From Halobacterium jilantaiense (GTDB lineage Archaea > Halobacteriota > Halobacteria > Halobacteriales > Halobacteriaceae), in the NCBI RefSeq assembly GCF_900110535.1, contig NZ_FOJA01000001.1:806001-870000 (forward strand): a stretch of 64,000 nucleotides of DNA, in the 5' to 3' direction. Position numbers and translations under genes: made by a program. Below are positions 27,761 through 36,276 of this stretch, one piece after another. The notes below the pieces were generated by a model. That model was not told the DNA's origin. It ran no database searches and worked only from the letters and a program-made list of their open reading frames with translations. Every line of letters begins with the position of its first letter. Positions within the stretch are counted from its first letter, which is position 1.

Positions 27761-27780
27761 ACTGCATGCAGTCATATAAA
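27761..27780 (-). promoter_or_regulatory. HRAMP operon promoter with palindromic operator
   Basis: On the minus strand TTTATATGA (27,772-27,780) is a good archaeal TATA box. Directly downstream of it, between TATA and the expected transcription start near 27,750, lies a perfect 12-bp palindrome ACTGCATGCAGT (27,761-27,772). A repressor bound there would block the promoter. It is the clearest operator-like site of the operon. Confidence 0.5.
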
Positions 27781-27871
27781 GATTACTGTGGGTAGTAACT
27801 ATGGTGCCCGCAGGAATATAGGGACTATCCGCAGTAAGAATTACTTTGACGCAGGGTGGCGAAGTGGCGGT

Positions 27872-28084
27872 ATGGTGGACGATCAGTATCGGGGACTCCT
27901 CACTGAACGAGAACGAGAGATCATACGAGGAGAAGCTGACGTATCAGACAATTACCGCTATCGTGTTGTTAGTCGGATTCGTACAAAAATCGAAAGTATC
28001 GATGAAGACGTCGAGATTTTATCGGATAATCGGGAAGATTTGCTTGAAGAACTACGGGAAGTGGTCTGTGCAGATGGAGAATAA
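27872..28084 (+). CDS. small hypothetical protein
   Basis: Protein of 70 residues, acidic with basic patches, helical (ERERE, then RIRTKIESIDEDVEIL). The ATG at 27,872 is chosen; the frame is open further left, but that part covers the divergent promoter. It is 17 bases ahead of the TBP-like gene and probably co-transcribed with it. No known function. Confidence 0.6.
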   Translation: MVDDQYRGLLTEREREIIRGEADVSDNYRYRVVSRIRTKIESIDEDVEILSDNREDLLEELREVVCADGE

Positions 28085-28101
28085 GTTATTGAGAGGTTGC
28101 A

Positions 28102-28650
28102 ATGGAGATCGTTAGTACAATGGGGACCGGTTCGCTCGGGCGCGAACTGAACTTAGAGCCTCTCGTCAGCGATCTGCAGTCACAAAATGGTGGGGTAGTA
28201 GATGCGAATTTTCATGGAGACGCTATGGTGACCATCCGATTAGAGGAAGGTGGACCCGCCTACACAATCTATCGAACTGGGTCGTTCCAAATCCGAGGTG
28301 CCGAGACTGAAGAGGGGTTGGCTCGGGCTGAGAGACGTTTCCGAGAGGAATTAGATGAACTTAAAATCGAAATAGACGGTTACGATTTTGAACATGTAAC
28401 TTCGGTATTCATGGAATCTCTTGACCGAAGGGTGGATCTTGAAACTGCGATGATCGCTCTTGGTCTGGAAAATTCCGAATATGAGCCGGAGCAATTCCCC
28501 GGGCTCATTTATCGCCCTCCCTCTTTCGAGGTCACCTTGCTGGTCTTCGCAAGCGGGAAGATCATCATTGGTGGAACTACTGACCGGAGCCAAGCTCTTG
28601 ATGCGGTGGATCACCTACGGGAACAGTTGAGTACCATTGAACGCGTTTAA
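28102..28650 (+). CDS. tbp: diverged TATA-box-binding protein
   Basis: Protein of 182 residues, the normal size of archaeal TBP, with the two-fold repeat: GSLGRELNLEPL and later DRRVDLETAMIALGLENSEY followed by the hallmark EPEQFPGLIYRPP and VTLLVFASGKIIIGG. The first repeat is degraded: the PG(A/L) stirrup is replaced by an AYTIYRTGSFQIRGAE segment without the usual EPExFPG. TBP nucleates transcription with TFB. Haloarchaea keep several TBPs, and extra copies on islands may direct specific gene sets. It converges on a second TBP gene only 9 bases away. Confidence 0.85.
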   Translation: MEIVSTMGTGSLGRELNLEPLVSDLQSQNGGVVDANFHGDAMVTIRLEEGGPAYTIYRTGSFQIRGAETEEGLARAERRFREELDELKIEIDGYDFEHVTSVFMESLDRRVDLETAMIALGLENSEYEPEQFPGLIYRPPSFEVTLLVFASGKIIIGGTTDRSQALDAVDHLREQLSTIERV

Positions 28651-28659
28651 AATCCGTGC

Positions 28660-29199
28660 TTAGAAGAGAGAATCAATCTGCTCTAAGAGGCCAGTGACTG
28701 ACTCCTCAGCCGAATCAACGTCTTTTGCCCCAGTAATAATCACCTTTCCAGAACCGAAGATTAACAGCACACAGTCATGGTCTGTTGGTCGATAGATTAA
28801 TCCAGGAAACTGCTCTGGCTCATACTCAGTGATTTCTAGCCCCAGTCCGATAGCAAGCGCTGAGAGATTCAGTTGTTGGCCAATGTCTTCCATACAGACA
28901 TAGTTCTGAATTTTATACCACTCGTCCTCGGCCTTCGGAAGGATACTCTGGTTTGTGAGTAATCGGAGGAATTCCGAGCGAGTAGCAGATGCTTCGTCCG
29001 CTGAGTCTGCTCCAGTGATAATGTACTTGCCCGTACGGTAAACCGTGATCAGCGGTGCAGAGTCATCAAGACGGAAGTAGGCACCTGGATATTTCTCTGG
29101 GTCGTAGTCAACGACTTCACTCAATTCACGTGCTACGGTCTCAAGGTCTAGCTCTATACCCAGAGAGCCCGAAGCGACGACGTTCTCCACGCTGACCAT
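28660..29199 (-). CDS. tbp: TATA-box-binding protein
   Basis: Protein of 179 residues. It starts VENVVASGSLGIELDLETVA, the standard TBP opening, followed by YDPEKYPGAYFRL and TGKYIITGADSAD; the second repeat has YEPEQFPGLIYRPTDHD and SGKVIITGAK. The stirrup motif is thus present in both halves, though the first is altered (PEKYPGA). It would act with a TFB at promoters. An A/T-rich run about 35-40 bases before the ATG (near 29,236) may be its own TATA element. Confidence 0.92.
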   Translation of the reverse strand: MVSVENVVASGSLGIELDLETVARELSEVVDYDPEKYPGAYFRLDDSAPLITVYRTGKYIITGADSADEASATRSEFLRLLTNQSILPKAEDEWYKIQNYVCMEDIGQQLNLSALAIGLGLEITEYEPEQFPGLIYRPTDHDCVLLIFGSGKVIITGAKDVDSAEESVTGLLEQIDSLF

Positions 29200-29397
29200 T
29201 CTGTAATCCTCTATGTCACGTCACTCGTCTCGCCGAATAATAACCTACGGTAACTGACTGTCTCGGTCGTCGGTCTTTGCTGGATGTACGAACTGCCAAG
29301 AATCGCAGCTGTCCAGAGGTGACGTAGGTTCATATGCGAAAACGACAGGAATTCTCCTCGAATGATTCACCGACAGCCCGCGACGGTTTGCCAAGAG

Positions 29398-29405
29398 TAT
29401 ATATG
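29398..29405 (+). promoter_or_regulatory. TATA box of methyltransferase gene
   Basis: TATATATG lies 31-38 bases before the ATG at 29,436, the normal distance for a haloarchaeal leaderless or short-leader transcript. It is the reason for preferring that ATG over the in-frame ATG at 29,334, which would place the promoter inside the gene. Confidence 0.5.
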
Positions 29406-29435
29406 ATGATGGAGAGAATGGCCGTCAAGCGAAAT

Positions 29436-32400
29436 ATGTCTGTCCGAACTTCCATTGAAGATCTCGATTCAATCGAAAACGGAGGCGATGTCATCGACTA
29501 TCTGCTCGACTCCGGGGGACTAAACTACAGTACCTTTGTAGAGGTCCCGAGCGGGATAAAGCGTAACCAAGGGAGAAACGATTGGTACGAAGCTCACTTA
29601 GTCGATGAGAACGGTGACGGGGTCATTCGATACATCGAACTCGAAGCATCTGGGGATAGCCCTGCGTTTAGCGATCTGAAGCGACACCTGAAACGACACG
29701 GTAGTCCGATCAACGAACTATTCACTGTCATTGCATACAGGAAATCGGACGAGGGACCACTGACTAGTCCCCTGAACGATGATCTCACGTTCCTTCATAT
29801 TGAGGAGCAGTTCTCTTCAGAAGACGTTGAGGTGACCTTCGATCTCAACTACTTCACGGTCAAGCGGTTCGGCGTCGAGCCTGCGTATCTCGACTATCTT
29901 GACGACCTCTCCGTGGACTCTGGACAGGGTCGAACGAGTCTGGGAGGCGATGTTGAGGATGTCTTCTCCATCCGAGAGGTCACGCGGAGCTTCTACCAAG
30001 ATTTCGGGGAAATCTTCCGCGAGGATCTTCAGGATGCAATTCACGACTTGGAGGATCCGGAGGAGAACCTGAACGCATACACGCGAACGGTCGTCAATCG
30101 CGTCCTGTTCTTGCTATTCATTGAGGAGAAGGGGTGGCTTGACGGGGATGTAGACTACGTAGAAAACAAGTACGAAGAGGTGGCCGAAGAGAACGATCTG
30201 CACGTTTACGACGACTTATTCGAGCCACTGTTCTTCGAAGCGCTCTCCGAGGAGGGGACAACGGAATCGGACCGCCTCGGTCAGATTCCCTTCCTCAACG
30301 GCGGTCTGTTCGAGCGCAAAGATATCGAAGAGGACGTCGAAATTGACGAGGCGTTCTTCGACAAGCTCCTCAGCCCGGAGGATGGCGACGATGGCGAACC
30401 GGAAGGATTCCTCCGGCGATACAAAATCTCGCTGCGTGAGTCAAACCCCAGCGAACAGGAACTCGTCGTCGATCCGGAGTTCATCGGGCGTATCTTCGAG
30501 ATGTTCATGCAGGAGGACGAGCGTTCAGAGGTGGGCGCGTTCTACACTCCGAAGCCTATCACTGCCTACATGACGAAGAACGCGCTCAAGCAGCACCTGC
30601 TGGGGGAAACCGACATCTCCCACGAAGAGGCTGTGTCACTGGTTAGTGACCACATCGCCCCCGACTCGCTCACCGAGGATCAGATCGAGGACGTCAATAA
30701 CGCTCTTCGCTCTGCGACCGTACTGGATCCGGCAGTGGGTAGTGGCGCGTTCATCATCGCCATGCTGGAGGAACTCGTCGCCGTCTCGGAAGCGCTCGAC
30801 GATAGTACTGGCGACGACCGAAGCCGGTTCCAGCTGAAAGAAGAGTTCATCGCGGACACGCTCTACGGTGTCGACATCGACGCTGGCGGTATCGAGCTGT
30901 GTAAGTTCCGTGTCTGGCTCCACCTAATGCAGGATCTCGACGTAGACCACGAAGAGTTCCTCGACTCAAACGAAGAGTTTGCACTGCCCAACCTCGGGTT
31001 CAAGTTCTTCGTTGGTAACAGCCTCGTCGGCGAGCATGACCCGACAAACGTCGAGGCCCAGCAAGCCACCCTATCGGGAGGACTCGACGATACACTCGAT
31101 GAGATTCACGATGTTAGGTCCAAATACCAGACCGCACATGGTGAGGAAAAGGACCGGCTTGCCGAGCGACTCGAAACACTTACAGACGAGCTGGAGACCC
31201 AATTAGCCGTCGAAAAGAGTGACTGGATGACCGAGGTTGCCGAAGAGACTGACGAAACCTTTGCGTGGACGCTAAACATTCCGGAGGTCATTCTGGACGG
31301 TGGTTTCGATATTGTAATCGGTAATCCACCGTACGAGGGACAGTCTCAACAAGACTATATTGGAGAACTTGCCCGCTTCTACGACGAAAAGTACGACTTC
31401 TATAAAACGATTCCGCGGATGCGCCATGATCTCTATCAGAAGTTCAATATCCGTGGATGGGAACTGACCCGAAAGGGTGGCGTATTGTCATACATTACTA
31501 GTGATACGTTCTACACTATTGGTTCGAAACAGACGACACGAAATCTGCTTCAACAAAATGAACTTGATATTCTGTTGGACGCCAACTCGGAAACATTCGA
31601 CGCTACAGTAGATCCTGCGATTTTCTCCCTTCGAAAATCCCCTCCTGATGAAACCCATATTATGGCGTATATCGATGCTTCAGACACCAATATTGATCTT
31701 TATCGTTCTCTCATCGGTGACCTATATCGAACGACGGATTCAGATCTTGAGGATAACTTGCTTGGGTGTGACGAATTTGCAACTCCGTTGGATCTCCAAG
31801 AACCTACGCGAGGATATGCGGTGAAGCTATCTCTGTTCAATCGGACGCTTCGACACGCATTCTTTGAGCCCACGGAGGTGAATCTGGAGATACATCAGAA
31901 ACACATGGAGCGAATTAGGACTCTCGCTGAGGAGTGGGAAGACGCCATTAGAGATTCAACTACCTTAGAAAATAATTTAGAGCGTATTGAGGGCGACCAC
32001 CTCTCACAGATTGAACCTGGCGACACCTCTATCGTTGGTTTACTTACACTTGGTGGGCAAGGCCTTGCTACTGGCAACAACGAGGAGTACCTAGCGTACA
32101 TCGACGGCTCGCGCGGAGCACGAAAAGTAAAGCAAAGAAATGAAGAAACATTCACCTACGGTGAGAAAAACGAGAACACCTTTAGTTCCGTTAGCAGAGT
32201 GATTACCGAAGAGTATCTTGCAGATGTCGACTCAATGTCCGAAGATGAGCGGCTGAATGGGCTTGACTCCGACCGCAAAGACACCTGGGTGCCAATAGAG
32301 AAGGGTTTCAAATCAGACGAGATCTACTATAAGGCGAAAGATTCGTACATCAACTGGAGTCGAGATGCAGTCAAAGGGATTGACGATGACGGTCTCATCC

Positions 32401-32798
32401 GAAACCCGGGATACTACTTTGACCCCGGGATATTCTCCTCCCGGGGAGGATTTTCGGAGCTCAAAGTTCGCTACACAGACGACTCGGTTATCGATAGCAC
32501 TGGTGTCGTTCTTGTATCTATTGACGAAGATGTAGTCTCGGCCAAATACCTTAATGGATTGCTCAATTCCGAGGTCTGCGAGCATATTACGGATTCTTTC
32601 ATCAACTCCTCTGGAAAACAGGCGACAGACATGCGCCATATCCCTATCCCGATACCAACATCAGAAGAGGAGCAGATGATCGAAGAACTGGTCGACGAAG
32701 CAATTTCAATCCAGAAGGGAGAGGGTACAAGAACTCTATCAGACGTACAGAGCGAAATTGACGAACGCGTCGAAAAGCTATACAATATCTCGCTATGA
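29436..32798 (+). CDS. Eco57I/PglX-type adenine-specific DNA methyltransferase
   Basis: Protein of 1120 residues. An N-terminal region of about 390 residues precedes the methyltransferase core: AFYTPKPITAYM near 370, SAM-binding DPAVGSGAF at about 431 and the catalytic NPPY at 630-633, an N6-adenine methylase. The C-terminal part (about 900-1110) resembles a target-recognition region. Such large one-chain enzymes occur in type IIG restriction, BREX (PglX) and class 1 DISARM (DrmMI). No nuclease motif was seen in the N-terminus. Its stop overlaps the start of the helicase gene by 4 bases. Confidence 0.87.
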   Translation: MSVRTSIEDLDSIENGGDVIDYLLDSGGLNYSTFVEVPSGIKRNQGRNDWYEAHLVDENGDGVIRYIELEASGDSPAFSDLKRHLKRHGSPINELFTVIAYRKSDEGPLTSPLNDDLTFLHIEEQFSSEDVEVTFDLNYFTVKRFGVEPAYLDYLDDLSVDSGQGRTSLGGDVEDVFSIREVTRSFYQDFGEIFREDLQDAIHDLEDPEENLNAYTRTVVNRVLFLLFIEEKGWLDGDVDYVENKYEEVAEENDLHVYDDLFEPLFFEALSEEGTTESDRLGQIPFLNGGLFERKDIEEDVEIDEAFFDKLLSPEDGDDGEPEGFLRRYKISLRESNPSEQELVVDPEFIGRIFEMFMQEDERSEVGAFYTPKPITAYMTKNALKQHLLGETDISHEEAVSLVSDHIAPDSLTEDQIEDVNNALRSATVLDPAVGSGAFIIAMLEELVAVSEALDDSTGDDRSRFQLKEEFIADTLYGVDIDAGGIELCKFRVWLHLMQDLDVDHEEFLDSNEEFALPNLGFKFFVGNSLVGEHDPTNVEAQQATLSGGLDDTLDEIHDVRSKYQTAHGEEKDRLAERLETLTDELETQLAVEKSDWMTEVAEETDETFAWTLNIPEVILDGGFDIVIGNPPYEGQSQQDYIGELARFYDEKYDFYKTIPRMRHDLYQKFNIRGWELTRKGGVLSYITSDTFYTIGSKQTTRNLLQQNELDILLDANSETFDATVDPAIFSLRKSPPDETHIMAYIDASDTNIDLYRSLIGDLYRTTDSDLEDNLLGCDEFATPLDLQEPTRGYAVKLSLFNRTLRHAFFEPTEVNLEIHQKHMERIRTLAEEWEDAIRDSTTLENNLERIEGDHLSQIEPGDTSIVGLLTLGGQGLATGNNEEYLAYIDGSRGARKVKQRNEETFTYGEKNENTFSSVSRVITEEYLADVDSMSEDERLNGLDSDRKDTWVPIEKGFKSDEIYYKAKDSYINWSRDAVKGIDDDGLIRNPGYYFDPGIFSSRGGFSELKVRYTDDSVIDSTGVVLVSIDEDVVSAKYLNGLLNSEVCEHITDSFINSSGKQATDMRHIPIPIPTSEEEQMIEELVDEAISIQKGEGTRTLSDVQSEIDERVEKLYNISL

Positions 32799-35700
32799 GT
32801 GAGGACCCAGTCCCTGATTGGTCTGGCTACTCTGACGTCCTCGACAACCGCGAATACGATGTTGCCGAGCGGGCGAATGCTCTGGCTCCCGAAGCCGAGA
32901 CCGTCCGAATTGCCGTTGGGTACTTCTATCTCGGTGGTTTCGATCTCCTGAAGGAGAACCTCCGAAGAGCTGAACGCGTTGAAATACTCATCGGAACCGA
33001 TACCGATCAGCGTACCATCGATGAACTGGAACGTGGGTTTGCTGACGACTTAGATGAGTACGACCGCTCTGAAGCTCAAGAAGGTATTAATCGGCTTTAC
33101 GAGCTCATTCAGGAGGACAAGGTGGATGTGCGTGTGTACGACGACAGTCGGTTTCATCCGAAGCTCTATCTCTTCGAGCACCCCGCGGGTTCTCCGGACC
33201 TCGGCCGGGCGATTATCGGCTCCTCAAACCTCTCCGCCAGCGGTCTCCGCGGAAATGTCGAACTGAACGTCGAAAAGAAGGACAACAACACGATCCGGTA
33301 TCTCGGCGAGTGGTTCGAGGAGATCTGGGAGGAGGCCAGCGAATTCGATACAGACCTGATGGTTGCCGAGATAGAGGAGTCGCAGTTCGGAGATGACCTG
33401 CCGGACACCTCTGAGGGAGGAACATCGGTCGCAGAGGTGGAAACGATTTCACCGTACGAAGCGACGAAGCGGTTTATTGTCGAGCAGTTTTCCCGAGACG
33501 TCCGAGAGGGCACCCTACTCCAGGACATCACTGGCGATTACGAAGAACAACTCACAGCGTTCCAGCAGGACGCATTCAGAGCAGCGCGTCGCCCGCTCGA
33601 AAAATACAACGGCGTCGTATTAGCTGACAGCGTCGGTTTAGGGAAGTCGTACATCGGTGCCCCACTCGTGCAGGAATACACGAGCTCCCGAGATGATGTA
33701 CTCATCATCGCCCCCAACCGACTGGAGCGGATGTGGATGCGGGACCTCCTTGATGCGGACACCGGCGAATTTCCGACGACCGCTGAGAAGACGTTTATGA
33801 GTTTCAATAAACTCTCCCGCCTGTCTGAAAAGGAGATCCAACGGCTCCGCGGAGTTGATTTGATTCTCGTCGACGAAGCCCACAATCTCCGAAATACTGG
33901 AACACAGCGCTACGATAAACTCCAGTCAATCGGTCGAAAGGGCAAGAAGTTCGTGATGCTCACTGCGACCCCGATCCACAACTCCGTTCGAGACGTGGAC
34001 AATCTGATCAAGGTGTTTGCCGACGACGACGACTTCGATATTGAGCTGAAGGGTTTGTCACCGAGCGAGATTTTCAAGCAGTACGACCTCCTCTCCAGCG
34101 AGGAGGACAAATCTGCGAGCACTCAGAGTCGGCTTTCGGACCTCGAAGAACTCATTGAGTCAATTATGCGAGAGGTAATTATTTCGAGGGACCGGAAGTA
34201 CATCCTCGAAAATTACGAGGAAGTCACCATCGGAGACCGGGCCATTAGCGTCCCTGATCGAAATCCGCGTCTTGTCACACCGGACGACCCTCGTCTCGAT
34301 GAACTCTATAGTGACATCGTCGATACAGTCATCGGGGCAGATAACTCCGAGAACTCCGGGTTGAATATTCCCTACGTTAGCGCAGATCGGTATGACGCTG
34401 ATGGAGACGAGGAAGAGGAACTAATCATTGAGTACCAGAATGCGAGCATTCTGATGCTCATCAATCTCCTCAAACGTCTTGAGAGCAGCCTTGCCGCTTT
34501 CGAGACTTCTGTTGAACGTCTTATGGAACGAGAGCGCATCACACGTCACATCGCTACTGGTGACTTGGATGATGCGAAAAACCGGAGTGACGCCGTTGAA
34601 CAGATACGGGACACATTTGAAGACGACTTCGCCAAAGATATTGACTTTGAGGAGGTCGCAGAAGCCCTCAATAGAGTCAGCCCCTCGAAGAGGGACGAGA
34701 TCGTAGCAGACATTGACGAAGACCTTCAGGAACTTGATCGTATAAAGCGGCAAGCACAGAATGCACTCCAGACCAAAGAAGACGGCCGCACTAAAGACGC
34801 TAAGGCGGAACGTCTGCGTGGATTAATTGATCGAGAGCTATCGGACGAGAAGGTCCTCATATTCAGTCAGTACGTACCCACGATCACGCATCTCTTCGAG
34901 CAACTAACTGGCGAGAATCCAGCGCACACCAACGTTGCTACGCTCGGTCACGATCCGAGTAACCCTACTGTCGGATTTGTCCACGGGGGCAGTGGGTACG
35001 ATGAGAGGATTGTTGAGCGATTCGCTCCAGAAGCCCAAGAAGCCGACGTCACCCCCGGTGAAGAGATTGACATCCTGTTTGCAACCGACGTACTAGGGGT
35101 CGGACAGAATCTCCAGGATGCGCGAGTCATCGTGAACTACGACCTCCATTGGAACCCGATGAAGATGGAGCAGAGAATTGGACGTATCGACCGCATTACG
35201 ACGCGGCATGACGAGCTGTTAATCTATAACTTTGCTCCGACAGGCGACCTGCGGAAGCAGCTCGGACTTGTTGAGCGGATTCAAGAGAAAATCGAAGATA
35301 TCGCAAACACCTTCGGCCATGCTGCTCCCATCCTGGATACGGCCGAAGAGCAAGTGCATAAGACGCTCATGACCTATGAGCGATTAGAAGAAGGTGGTGC
35401 GGAGTTCGGGGACGAACGGTTGGAGGGTATCGGGTCGAAGTATGACGATCTCAGAAACGTCGTTCGGACATTCTGTGAAGAGAATGATGTCAATGTCGAG
35501 GAGCTTCGGGAAACCTACGATGCCGTCGCAGGTAGGTCGGAACCGCAATATTTCGTCGCACCCGGCGAAGAAGGATATGTCTCGCTCGCACACTTAGAAC
35601 ACAGTAGTGGACGCACCGAATGGCGAACCACCATTTTCGATTCGGATCGAGTACAAAGCACTACAATCGGGGGACAAACAGTCTTCACCCAATTCCCACG

Positions 35701-36160
35701 GCTGGAGACAGATGACGTTCGAGTGTTCGAAACTATCTCTTCCCCTGATACCACTCGCCAAACGATCCCGGAGGATGATTTTGAGGAGTTGAAATCCTTT
35801 GTAAGTGAGCTAGGTACCCCGAGCACGTGGCAAAACGACATATTGAGCAGGCAGAGCGGCGATAGCGACGTCGTTACCGACATCAAACAGTTATGCCGGC
35901 AGATTGCGGACAGCGACGAAGACGTAAGCGGAGAAGCAGAGGAAATCCTCGAACTCTTAGATGATCACGAAATGAGCGACTGGGCCGAGGGACAGTTGCG
36001 CACGATATATCGGAGACGTCGTAGATATGGGACCAACGGCACAATCCGAAGGATACACCACAAACTCACAGAGGAAATTGAGCTAGTTGATCCAGAAACC
36101 GTTACAGAAGCAGATGTCGCACTTGCTGGCCAATTAGATAACAGCAAATCCGAGACCTAA
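32795..36160 (+). CDS. PLD-SNF2 helicase fusion (DrmD-like)
   Basis: Protein of 1121 residues. The N-terminal domain is phospholipase D-like: FHPKLYLFE (HxK at 121-123) followed by GSSNLSASGL, one HKD-type site. A SNF2 superfamily-2 helicase follows, with Walker A GLGKS at 281-285, DEAH at 360-363, LTATPIHN, and a helicase C-domain ending in QRIGRIDRI. It would translocate on DNA and may cut it or position the complex. It is coupled to the adenine methylase by overlap, as drmMI and drmD are in class 1 DISARM, but drmABC are not adjacent. Confidence 0.87.
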   Translation: MSEDPVPDWSGYSDVLDNREYDVAERANALAPEAETVRIAVGYFYLGGFDLLKENLRRAERVEILIGTDTDQRTIDELERGFADDLDEYDRSEAQEGINRLYELIQEDKVDVRVYDDSRFHPKLYLFEHPAGSPDLGRAIIGSSNLSASGLRGNVELNVEKKDNNTIRYLGEWFEEIWEEASEFDTDLMVAEIEESQFGDDLPDTSEGGTSVAEVETISPYEATKRFIVEQFSRDVREGTLLQDITGDYEEQLTAFQQDAFRAARRPLEKYNGVVLADSVGLGKSYIGAPLVQEYTSSRDDVLIIAPNRLERMWMRDLLDADTGEFPTTAEKTFMSFNKLSRLSEKEIQRLRGVDLILVDEAHNLRNTGTQRYDKLQSIGRKGKKFVMLTATPIHNSVRDVDNLIKVFADDDDFDIELKGLSPSEIFKQYDLLSSEEDKSASTQSRLSDLEELIESIMREVIISRDRKYILENYEEVTIGDRAISVPDRNPRLVTPDDPRLDELYSDIVDTVIGADNSENSGLNIPYVSADRYDADGDEEEELIIEYQNASILMLINLLKRLESSLAAFETSVERLMERERITRHIATGDLDDAKNRSDAVEQIRDTFEDDFAKDIDFEEVAEALNRVSPSKRDEIVADIDEDLQELDRIKRQAQNALQTKEDGRTKDAKAERLRGLIDRELSDEKVLIFSQYVPTITHLFEQLTGENPAHTNVATLGHDPSNPTVGFVHGGSGYDERIVERFAPEAQEADVTPGEEIDILFATDVLGVGQNLQDARVIVNYDLHWNPMKMEQRIGRIDRITTRHDELLIYNFAPTGDLRKQLGLVERIQEKIEDIANTFGHAAPILDTAEEQVHKTLMTYERLEEGGAEFGDERLEGIGSKYDDLRNVVRTFCEENDVNVEELRETYDAVAGRSEPQYFVAPGEEGYVSLAHLEHSSGRTEWRTTIFDSDRVQSTTIGGQTVFTQFPRLETDDVRVFETISSPDTTRQTIPEDDFEELKSFVSELGTPSTWQNDILSRQSGDSDVVTDIKQLCRQIADSDEDVSGEAEEILELLDDHEMSDWAEGQLRTIYRRRRRYGTNGTIRRIHHKLTEEIELVDPETVTEADVALAGQLDNSKSET

Positions 36161-36276
36161 CTGCATCAGGATGACTCATACTATCCCCGCTAGAATCTCA
36201 GTAGTTCCTTTCAACCGGATTTACTGAAAGACCGGCGGCTTCATACCGCCTGACAAGAGTAAGTTAGTGGTATCCG

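Noticed and set aside
22307-27780. Type I or type III CRISPR-Cas locus
   Set aside because: No Cas1, Cas2, Cas3, Cas8 or Cas10 gene and no repeat-spacer array can be seen in the window; only RAMP-type proteins and nucleases.
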